Below are positions 1-4,775 of a DNA stretch of 6,545 nt, piece by piece (position 1 is the stretch's first letter; each line of letters starts with the position of its first letter). The stretch is from Octadecabacter sp. (lineage in GTDB: Bacteria > Pseudomonadota > Alphaproteobacteria > Rhodobacterales > Rhodobacteraceae), in NCBI GenBank assembly GCA_003533975.1, contig DQCL01000085.1:1-6545 (forward strand). Reading direction: 5' to 3'. The notes beneath the pieces were generated by a model that had not been told where the DNA came from, did no database searches, and was given only the letters and a program-made list of their open reading frames with translations. Both the position numbers and the translations under genes were made by a program.

Positions 1-1
1 A

Positions 2-412
2 TCCTACCGCGCCTTTGGCACCGAACTGGGCCGCGACGCAACCCCGCTTGAGGCTGATCTGCCGCGTTTTGTGGACCTCGAAAAAGACTTCCACGGCAAA
101 GAGGCGATGCAGGAAATCGGCATCCGCTCGAAATGCGTCACGCTGCTGATTGACGGGCCTGCCGATGCAGACCCATGGGGCCGCGAAGCGCTGATCCATG
201 ATGGTCAAAAGGTCGGGCGTCTAACCTCGGGCGGCTATTCCGTAGCCTTCAACAAGTCCATCGGCATGGGCTACCTGCCACCTGAATTGTGCGTGGTTGG
301 CACGAAGGTCAAGGTGCGCATGTTCCGTGAGTTGTGGGACGCAGAAGTTGTACAGGACAGCCCCTATGACCCGAAAAACGAAACCATCCGCAAGAACGCT
401 GACGGCGCTTAA
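2..412 (+). CDS. C-terminal part of GcvT-domain oxidoreductase (dimethylglycine/sarcosine dehydrogenase-like), 5' truncated
   Basis: The frame is open from base 2, so the window holds only the last 136 residues; the stop is TAA at 410-412. The visible part begins SYRAFGTELGRDATPLEADL, the conserved segment that leads into the C-terminal barrel of the aminomethyltransferase (GcvT) fold. It continues with the barrel pattern of the GCV_T C-terminal domain, including GRLTSGGYSVAFNKSIGMGY, and ends in SPYDPKNETIR. Established for the family: this fold binds tetrahydrofolate and accepts the one-carbon unit released when N-methyl groups are oxidised. The SPYDPKNE ending is, from memory, typical of long two-domain proteins with an N-terminal FAD-dependent DAO domain. 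That is why I prefer a dimethylglycine/sarcosine dehydrogenase-like protein over free GcvT of the glycine cleavage system or DmdA. The FAD half lies outside the window, so substrate cannot be assigned. A strong terminator follows 30 bp downstream. Confidence 0.8.
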   Translation, partial: SYRAFGTELGRDATPLEADLPRFVDLEKDFHGKEAMQEIGIRSKCVTLLIDGPADADPWGREALIHDGQKVGRLTSGGYSVAFNKSIGMGYLPPELCVVGTKVKVRMFRELWDAEVVQDSPYDPKNETIRKNADGA

Positions 413-441
413 CGTTTGCGCCTGACATGTCGTAACCCTCA

Positions 442-479
442 AAAGGGCGCGTCTTTTGGCGCGCCCTTTGATCGTTTTT
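442..479 (+). terminator. Rho-independent terminator between convergent genes
   Basis: A perfect 10-bp stem, AAAGGGCGCG (442-451) with CGCGCCCTTT (460-469), encloses an 8-nt loop and is followed by GATCGTTTTT, giving a T-run at 475-479. It sits 30 bp after the stop of the GcvT-domain gene. It also begins 8 bp beyond the stop of the convergent EF-hand gene. In the leftward direction the stem is followed by only four T, so it probably works better for the rightward gene. Confidence 0.85.
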
Positions 480-915
480 AGTTGCTGCGCGGGCCGAAGT
501 CGTCCGCTGTTACAGAACCGTCTTCGTTACGATCAATCATTGCGAACCAGCCAACGCTGCCCGCTACGAATTCGTCGCGTGACACGTTTCCGTCACCGTC
601 CGCGTCGTTAAAGGCAAGTGTCATGCCTTCCATCATCCGACCGCCGCCGTTGCCATTCCCGTGGCCGCCAGCATTCGCGTTCATGTCGGCTTTACGGGTT
701 TCGTCGAACCGAACGTATTCTTCGGCATCGAGGCTGCCATTCTCGTCATCATCGAACATCCCAAACACGAGGCCGCGGCGTTCCGTTAGTTCTTCAACGC
801 TGACTGAACCGTTCCCATCAAGGTCCCAGTTTTCAATGAAATGTGTGCCTGGCGTATCTTGCGCCATAGCGGTGGACGCAGCGAAGGTCAGGGCGAGTGT
901 GATCGTTTTGTACAT
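478..915 (-). CDS. Secreted/periplasmic EF-hand calcium-binding protein
   Basis: A 145-aa protein with four EF-hand loops. Residues 1-18 form a typical Sec signal peptide (MYKTITLALTFAASTAMA) with cleavage expected after AMA18. The 12-residue loops are at 31-42 (DLDGNGSVSVEE), 55-66 (DDDENGSLDAEE), 104-115 (DADGDGNVSRDE) and 128-139 (DRNEDGSVTADD). Loops 1-3 have Glu at position 12; loop 4 has Asp, which is less usual. The two pairs are separated by a Gly/Asn/His-rich linker (about 81-92). I chose the ATG at 913-915 because an AAAGGA ribosome-binding site lies 6-7 nt upstream. The in-frame ATG 21 bp further out would add residues ahead of the signal peptide and destroy that site. Calcium binding follows from the family; the biological role (buffer, sensor, envelope stability) is not evident. 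It lies 78 bp downstream of the co-oriented phosphotransferase gene and may share its transcript or use its own promoter in that gap. Confidence 0.9.
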   Translation of the reverse strand: MYKTITLALTFAASTAMAQDTPGTHFIENWDLDGNGSVSVEELTERRGLVFGMFDDDENGSLDAEEYVRFDETRKADMNANAGGHGNGNGGGRMMEGMTLAFNDADGDGNVSRDEFVAGSVGWFAMIDRNEDGSVTADDFGPRSN

Positions 916-993
916 CTGAATTCCTTTATATGTCATAACCGTATAACGGCGGACAAAAGGATTTCCGTCGCAGGAATGCGGCGCATCAGCTAA

Positions 994-1959
994 TTAATGC
1001 GCAAACGCAATGTCTAACCGCTGCTTCAACCGTAAATACTGTAATTGCTGGCTTTCGTTTCTGGCGTAGCCCGCCTTTTCGATCGAAGCCCAGTCAATCA
1101 GCAACCTGCCACGCATTGCGACGTCAAACAGCTTGGGTTTGATCTTGTGTTTGTAGCCTTTAAAAAACATCTCGCGGTGCATGGCGATTATGCCCGAACG
1201 GTCAATCTCTTCTCCGGGCATCTGGCGGTAAATATCAACCTTCAGAAAGTCGACAGTATCGTAAAGCGCCATCTTCATGCGCGCTTCCGTCAGGTCAAAC
1301 GCATAGGTCATTCCCGGCGCGAGCATCATGTTCTCACTGTGAAAATCACCATGACTCCACGCGCGGGTTTCCTTGGTGTGGTGGACGTCAACGATTTCCT
1401 CGCGCAAGATGTCACGCATCCTTTCAACGTCCGCTAAGGGCGCTTCCATTTGGTCATCTTCGATCCGCGCGTTGATCTCATGGACCATCCATTTGCCGTC
1501 GAACTTCCCCTGTTTGCGCTCTTTAAACTCGTGCATCGCCGTCAACCAAAGCCCAGCCCGCCGGTAAACCTGTCGCGTTGTTTGCAGCTGTTGTGATTGC
1601 TGTAATCTTTGCCCTGCGGTGCGAAAATCAAGGAAATCCATAGCAAAGAACGTGCCGGCCTTAGACAGATAAACCGGTGTCGCAGTCCCCAGTTTGTCGT
1701 AGGTCTGAAAATGCGCGTTCAGCTGTTTCAAACCCTCAAACTCTTTCGCCAATCGCGTAGTGACGTCCGATGTGAAATCAATCTTCATCGCATAAATATC
1801 GTCACCCAGGATGACTCGCAGAACCTGACGCTCTAATGGAAAGACCGGAGAGGTGAAAATCCGCGCAACTTCAGGCTCACCGTCAAACCCCATCGCATCC
1901 GCGAATTCACGTAGCATCGCGCTAATCGCTTGGAAATTGGGGTCAGTTTTGCTCAACAT
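994..1959 (-). CDS. APH-fold phosphotransferase family protein
   Basis: A 321-aa protein of the aminoglycoside phosphotransferase/choline kinase-like superfamily, with a eukaryotic-kinase-like fold. The catalytic loop is at 203-210 (HGDFHSEN): D205 is the likely catalytic base and N210 a metal ligand. The metal-binding DFG-equivalent is at 222-225 (DLTE). K59 in YAMKIDF is the probable ATP-binding lysine, and a Glu of the following helix (E73 or E75) is its likely partner. Length suits a complete protein. The substrate cannot be read from the sequence: members phosphorylate aminoglycosides, sugars, choline or other small hydroxylated molecules, and antibiotic resistance should not be assumed. 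The start at 1957-1959 has no clear Shine-Dalgarno sequence directly upstream, so the start is less certain than the rest; Met15 is an alternative. It is divergent from the Hint gene across a 181-bp gap and followed by the EF-hand gene. Confidence 0.85.
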   Translation of the reverse strand: MLSKTDPNFQAISAMLREFADAMGFDGEPEVARIFTSPVFPLERQVLRVILGDDIYAMKIDFTSDVTTRLAKEFEGLKQLNAHFQTYDKLGTATPVYLSKAGTFFAMDFLDFRTAGQRLQQSQQLQTTRQVYRRAGLWLTAMHEFKERKQGKFDGKWMVHEINARIEDDQMEAPLADVERMRDILREEIVDVHHTKETRAWSHGDFHSENMMLAPGMTYAFDLTEARMKMALYDTVDFLKVDIYRQMPGEEIDRSGIIAMHREMFFKGYKHKIKPKLFDVAMRGRLLIDWASIEKAGYARNESQQLQYLRLKQRLDIAFAH

Positions 1960-2043
1960 GGGGCATTTTTGCGCGTCTATCTCTTGGGGTCAACGTGAAC
2001 AAACTGGCGCCGCCCAATTATGGCGAACTGTCCTAAAGTACAG

Positions 2044-2073
2044 GGTAAATTTACCATGCTTGCCGCAATTGCG
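2044..2073. promoter_or_regulatory. Pair of perfect palindromes in a divergent intergenic region (candidate operators)
   Basis: GGTAAATTTACC (2044-2055) and CGCAATTGCG (2064-2073) are both perfect palindromes, with centres 19 bp apart. A further pair of 6-bp arms, CATGCT (2055-2060) and AGCATG (2079-2084), brackets the second one. They lie between the divergent starts of the phosphotransferase (1959, minus) and the Hint gene (2141, plus), where dimeric repressor sites are common. No regulator family is recognised and no convincing -35/-10 pair could be placed, so the regulatory role is inference. Nothing else was seen in 1960-2140. Confidence 0.35.
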
Positions 2074-2140
2074 TCACGAGCATGCCCGTTTGCTGCATTA
2101 GAAATGGCCCAACCGAGAACAGACATCGGAAAGAGCAGAG

Positions 2141-2683
2141 ATGAGATTCCAACCAGAGCTTCAGGCGTTAGCCCCATGGGTCGCAGCGTTCGGCATCACA
2201 CCCCAGACACGTATCTCAACCCCTTCGGGTGACCGCGAAGCGCGTGATTTGCAAATCGGTGACATGGTCAACACCCGTGACGACGGCGCCCAGCCCATCA
2301 CCAACACCCGTGAAGCATTCGCCGCCCCGTCTGAGCGCAACCATTATCCCGTGTGCATCGCACAGGGCGCTCTGGGGTTTGGGTGTCCGCGTGCAGACCT
2401 CAGCCTTGGACCACAACACCGCGTGCTGTTTGAACACATCCGCGTGCCGTTGATGTTTGGTACGGATGCCGTTCTGGTGCGTGCGAAATCACTCGCCGTC
2501 AGCCATCCCAATGTCAAAGTCACCCGCGCTAAGGTGCCCGTTAGCTACATCCAGATTTCACTGGAAGAGCAGGGCGTGATATTTGCCGAAGGTGTACCCA
2601 TTGAAACGATCATGCCCGATGGCGAATGTGATTTAGACTACATGACACTTCGTTCATGGGAATTGATGGTCGCAGTCGCCTAA
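2141..2683 (+). CDS. Compact Hint-domain (Hint_2-like) protein with degenerate first catalytic residue
   Basis: A 180-aa protein that is almost entirely one Hedgehog/intein (Hint) module. The start of the fold is at 18-30 (GITPQTRISTPSG), followed by the DLQIGDMVNTRDDGAQPI segment (36-53). The LGPQHRVLFEH segment (89-99) carries the conserved His (H93). A VLVRAKSL strand (111-118) and the VIFAEGVPIET segment (146-156) follow. Such domains are frequent in Rhodobacteraceae, where the fold often starts CFTPGT; here the Cys position is Gly18, so the N-S acyl shift used for self-cleavage should not be possible. Only 17 residues precede the fold, so there is no N-terminal passenger, signal peptide or adhesin region. 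The start ATG has GGAAAGAG 6-13 nt upstream, an acceptable ribosome-binding site. Its stop is 12 bp from the stop of the convergent oxidoreductase. The cellular role is unknown. Confidence 0.8.
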   Translation: MRFQPELQALAPWVAAFGITPQTRISTPSGDREARDLQIGDMVNTRDDGAQPITNTREAFAAPSERNHYPVCIAQGALGFGCPRADLSLGPQHRVLFEHIRVPLMFGTDAVLVRAKSLAVSHPNVKVTRAKVPVSYIQISLEEQGVIFAEGVPIETIMPDGECDLDYMTLRSWELMVAVA

Positions 2684-2695
2684 GAAAGCTGCCGC

Positions 2696-3769
2696 CTAAG
2701 CAAACCGTGCAGGCGACAGTCGCGCCACCATGTCCGCTTGAATTTGCGGCGTATTCCCAACGGCCAGATCCGCGGCCAGTTGACTCGCGGCAGGTGCGGT
2801 TTGAAAACCATACCCGCCTTGCCCAGCCATCCACACAAATGACGGATCAGCCTTGTCTGGTCCCAACACCAAATTGCGGTCCGGCGCGAAGGTGCGCAGA
2901 CCCGCCCAGTTGGACAAAAGCCGCGTTACCGGTTCCGTCACATGCGCTTCATACCGCGCGAGTCCCTCAGCCAGCATCATATCATCCGCCCACGCATCCA
3001 TCGGCGGCATAAGCACTTCTTCCGCTGGCGACACAAGCAACGCACCCGCGTCCGGCTTCGCATACCAACTCTCACCAGAACCAAACAGGATCGGCCAACC
3101 TGAAACATCATGCCCACCGGGGGCAGGGATGCGGGCTATAGACCGGCGCAGTGGAGTCACACCAAGCGGCGCAATCCCCGCCATTTCAGCCACCACATCA
3201 ACCCAAGCGCCCGCAGCGTTCACGACAACTCGGGCCTTCAAAACCTCATCGCCAAGACTAACGTCCCAACCCGCCGTCGTGCGCGTCACCGCGGTCACTT
3301 CAGCAGAGGTGCGTACACCCCCGCCATTGCCACGGACTTCGCTTGCGAAATTCTGCACGAGGCGATCCGTATCCAGATCCCACGAATCGACGTCATATCC
3401 AACACGTGTCACCCTATCGTTCAGGATCGGTAACATCGCACGGGCATCGGACAGGCTGATGGCCTCCAGATGCATCGCTGTCATATCCGTATCAAACGCA
3501 TCTTTATCGTCGGCCGTCCCAATCAACATCAGCCCGCGCGGGCTCGTTACGCCGCCATTCGCCTCGAAATGGTAGTCGCGGCTGGCCTCATTCAGCGCAA
3601 TCGTCGACGGCAGCCCGTAGCTTTCCTCAAACAATGCCGCAGAGCGCCCCGATGCGTGATACGCGAGCGCGCTTTCACGTTCCAACACCACAACGTGCCC
3701 GTGATGGGACAAACGCGCGCCAACAGACGTGCCCGCGATACCGCCACCAATGACTAGAAAATCAATCAT
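2696..3769 (-). CDS. FAD-dependent oxidoreductase, DAO/DadA family
   Basis: A 357-aa flavoprotein of the glycine/D-amino-acid oxidase family. Residues 1-32 form the Rossmann dinucleotide-binding motif: GGGIAG at 8-13 and the acidic residue E30 at the end of the second strand, expected to bind the FAD ribose. HASGRSAA at 38-45 is the second conserved FAD contact of this family, and a VVNAAGAWV segment lies mid-protein. WAGLRTFAPDRN begins at 288, and GQGGYGFQTAP begins at 316, closing the FAD site. Length is normal and no frameshift is seen. The reaction is oxidative deamination or demethylation of an amino acid or related amine with FAD; the exact substrate is not determinable. The ATG overlaps the stop of the small membrane-protein gene upstream (ATGA, 3766-3769). 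The GAGG just before it lies only 1 nt from the ATG, so translation probably depends on coupling. Stop is TAG. Confidence 0.88.
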   Translation of the reverse strand: MIDFLVIGGGIAGTSVGARLSHHGHVVVLERESALAYHASGRSAALFEESYGLPSTIALNEASRDYHFEANGGVTSPRGLMLIGTADDKDAFDTDMTAMHLEAISLSDARAMLPILNDRVTRVGYDVDSWDLDTDRLVQNFASEVRGNGGGVRTSAEVTAVTRTTAGWDVSLGDEVLKARVVVNAAGAWVDVVAEMAGIAPLGVTPLRRSIARIPAPGGHDVSGWPILFGSGESWYAKPDAGALLVSPAEEVLMPPMDAWADDMMLAEGLARYEAHVTEPVTRLLSNWAGLRTFAPDRNLVLGPDKADPSFVWMAGQGGYGFQTAPAASQLAADLAVGNTPQIQADMVARLSPARFA

Positions 3770-3891
3770 ACCTCAACGCCCCGCAGCGAGCGTAAAAACA
3801 GCCCGACACCACCGATCAACAAGATCATGATAATCCCGATCAGAAAGCTACCTTCCCCACCGTTTGTTCCACCTGCGCCGCGATATGGCAT
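3766..3891 (-). CDS. Small single-pass membrane protein, 41 aa, overlapping the downstream oxidoreductase
   Basis: An uninterrupted reading frame of 41 codons plus TGA, too short for most gene-finding cut-offs. Residues 1-15 are Gly-rich (MPYRGAGGTNGGEGS). Residues 16-33 are a continuous hydrophobic segment, FLIGIIMILLIGGVGLFL, long enough for one transmembrane helix, followed by RSLRGVEV with two Arg that would favour a cytoplasmic C-terminus. An AGGG ribosome-binding site lies 9 nt before the ATG (3901-3904). The stop codon overlaps the ATG of the FAD oxidoreductase as ATGA, a classic sign of translational coupling. These three independent signs make it a likely real gene. I recognise no family; it might anchor the oxidoreductase at the membrane or be an unrelated small protein. 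A hairpin could form over its ribosome-binding site. Confidence 0.65.
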   Translation of the reverse strand: MPYRGAGGTNGGEGSFLIGIIMILLIGGVGLFLRSLRGVEV

Positions 3892-3901
3892 GTGTGCGAT
3901 C

Positions 3902-3918
3902 CCTCAACTGACTTGAGG
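3902..3918 (-). promoter_or_regulatory. Inverted repeat overlapping the ribosome-binding site of the small membrane protein
   Basis: On the minus strand the sequence is CCTCAA-GTCAG-TTGAGG: perfect 6-bp arms around a 5-nt centre. The right arm (TTGAGG) contains part of the GAGGG ribosome-binding site of the 41-aa protein. As DNA it resembles a MerR-family operator of the SoxR type (E. coli CCTCAAGTTAACTTGAGG) but is one base short in the centre. As RNA the CCTCAA arm would hide the ribosome-binding site. Both readings are inference. Confidence 0.4.
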
Positions 3919-3960
3919 ACACTTTAGGGAGGAGCACGAAAAAGGAAAGGGGAGGAACGG

Positions 3961-4059
3961 ATGACCGCTGCGCGGACGAAGCGGCTGTTCGCTGCAGTTG
4001 CATCAATGGCCGCTTACTGCACATTGGTGTGGTCAAAAAAAGTATGGCACGTTGTCTGA
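3961..4059 (+). CDS. Possible 32-aa small protein or leader peptide
   Basis: ATG at 3961 is preceded by GGGGAGGA (3949-3956), with the GGAGG core 5 nt from the ATG, the best ribosome-binding site in the window. The frame runs 32 codons to TGA at 4057-4059. The peptide begins MTAARTKRLFAAVASMAAYC, a basic N-terminus followed by a short mildly hydrophobic run, and ends in a Trp/Lys-rich tail. The stop codon lies in the loop of the hairpin 4044-4069. No family is recognised. The purine-rich tract could also be chance or serve the opposite strand, so this remains a weak call. Confidence 0.25.
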   Translation: MTAARTKRLFAAVASMAAYCTLVWSKKVWHVV

Positions 4060-4069
4060 ATCGTGCCAT
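4035..4069 (-). terminator. Leftward Rho-independent terminator with no assigned upstream gene
   Basis: Read on the minus strand: ATGGCACG (4069-4062), a 10-nt loop, CGTGCCAT (4051-4044), then AC and seven consecutive T (4041-4035). The 8-bp stem is perfect and the T-run is the longest next to any hairpin in this window. On the plus strand the hairpin is followed by GC-rich sequence, so it should act only leftward. The next genes to the right are on the opposite strand, so the transcript it ends is not explained by any annotated gene. Confidence 0.7.
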
Positions 4070-4347
4070 GCGCGCGAATGCAAACTTTTGGCAAGCACCT
4101 TATCCGACGGCTTGCTGTCAGCGATATCGCCAAAGGACTGCAAGATGTTCATATAGGTATTCACTATTCTGGGTGTGCATTCCGCTAAGCCGGAAAGTAC
4201 CTTCAGCTTTCGCTACATCTTTCATATTTCGTTAAGAAATATTCAGTTGAAACGATCCGGACACTATTTTGCCATCTTGACGCCAAACTTTTGATGCTTG
4301 GTGATTTTATAAGAGAAACAGATCAAAGCAACAACTGGACTGGAACT

Positions 4348-4773
4348 ATGGAAGTGCAAAGCCTGCGGCCAAGCGCTCGTTTTACGAGTTTTCTTCGCAA
4401 CTTTCGAAACAAGACCGACGGCTCTGCAACTGTCGAAGCCGTACTTTGGCTTCCGCTTTTTGTAGTCTTCTTTGTCATGGTTGCGGATGTCTCGTTCGCG
4501 TTTCACAGGCAATCTCAAATCATGCGTATCGTTCAGGATGGTAACCGTGCCATTTCGGTTGGGCGAATTGTAAATCAGGCGGAACTTGAAACCTATATAG
4601 CAACCCGTTTGGCCAGTTTTACCAGCAATGCGGCGGTCACAAGTGTGATTGATACGGGCACAATCACGACGCAGGTGCGTGTTCCAATCGAAGACCTCGT
4701 AGCGGTCGGCATGCTTAACTTCTTGTCGGGCTATAGCGTTGGCGTTACCAACCATCAATTCATCGAGTATTGA
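4348..4773 (+). CDS. TadE-like pseudopilin (TadE/TadG family pilus assembly protein)
   Basis: A 141-aa protein with a short basic N-terminal leader and the motif DGSATVEAVLWLPLFVVFFV (24-43). This fits a type IV prepilin-like site: cleavage between G25 and S26 puts Glu at +5 (E30), followed by a hydrophobic helix to about residue 46. That is the arrangement known for the TadE/TadF pseudopilins processed by the prepilin peptidase TadV; here Ala, not Tyr, follows the Glu. The rest (SQIMRIVQDGNRAISVGRI, then a small C-terminal domain ending FIEY) resembles Rhodobacteraceae TadE-like proteins. I chose ATG 4348 although its GGA is only 3 nt away, because the alternative ATG 4294 lacks any ribosome-binding site and gives an unusually long leader. 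The stop is 2 bp before the ATG of the TadG-like gene, indicating one operon. No motor, secretin or Flp pilin gene is in the window. Confidence 0.82.
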   Translation: MEVQSLRPSARFTSFLRNFRNKTDGSATVEAVLWLPLFVVFFVMVADVSFAFHRQSQIMRIVQDGNRAISVGRIVNQAELETYIATRLASFTSNAAVTSVIDTGTITTQVRVPIEDLVAVGMLNFLSGYSVGVTNHQFIEY

Positions 4774-4775
4774 TC

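Larger units (their letters stand above)
3892..4347. other. Gene-poor 456-bp intergenic region between divergent transcription units
   Basis: This stretch separates the leftward small-protein/oxidoreductase unit from the rightward tad pair. It contains the inverted repeat at 3902-3918, then a purine-rich tract on the plus strand (about 3926-3960) with a strong ribosome-binding-site-like GGGGAGGA. Next come a possible 32-codon ORF (3961-4059), a leftward terminator (4035-4069) and an AT-rich stretch of about 270 bp with no convincing protein-coding frame. A small hairpin TTCCG-CTAAGC-CGGAA lies at 4180-4195. The best -10-like sequence upstream of tadE is TATAAG at 4308-4313, which would leave about 28 nt of leader before the ATG at 4348, but no good -35 hexamer is at the right distance. 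Confidence 0.5.

Noticed and set aside
981..1002. GCGCAT...ATGCGC inverted repeat at the phosphotransferase stop as a terminator
   Set aside because: The arms are only 6 bp with a 10-nt loop and no T-run follows on the minus strand.
994..1959. Aminoglycoside-resistance gene
   Set aside because: The APH fold is clear, but this fold is used for many substrates and nothing in the sequence or its neighbours points to antibiotic modification.
1977..2177. Minus-strand frame of 66 codons with a hydrophobic N-terminal part, across the phosphotransferase/Hint gap
   Set aside because: It overlaps the start of the Hint gene, has no ribosome-binding site before its ATG and no recognised family; palindromes in the same place suggest regulatory DNA.
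2677..2699. Direct repeat CGCCTAAG at the convergent stop codons of the Hint and oxidoreductase genes
   Set aside because: Only 8 bp, containing the TAA stop of one gene and the reverse of the TAG stop of the other; no stem or T-run, so probably chance.
2853..3575. Plus-strand frame of 240 codons opposite the FAD oxidoreductase
   Set aside because: It is a shadow of the oxidoreductase: Ser/Pro/Arg-rich composition typical of antisense GC-rich codons, while the minus strand has a complete FAD-binding protein.
4232..4246. TTAAGAAATATTCAG upstream of tadE as a CtrA site
   Set aside because: The second half-site is not TTAA at the right spacing, so the match is too poor.
4264..4758. Long minus-strand reading frame antisense to tadE (164 codons)
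   Set aside because: It lies opposite tadE, has no ribosome-binding site or recognisable domain, and its sequence looks like random antisense translation; tadE on the plus strand matches a known family.
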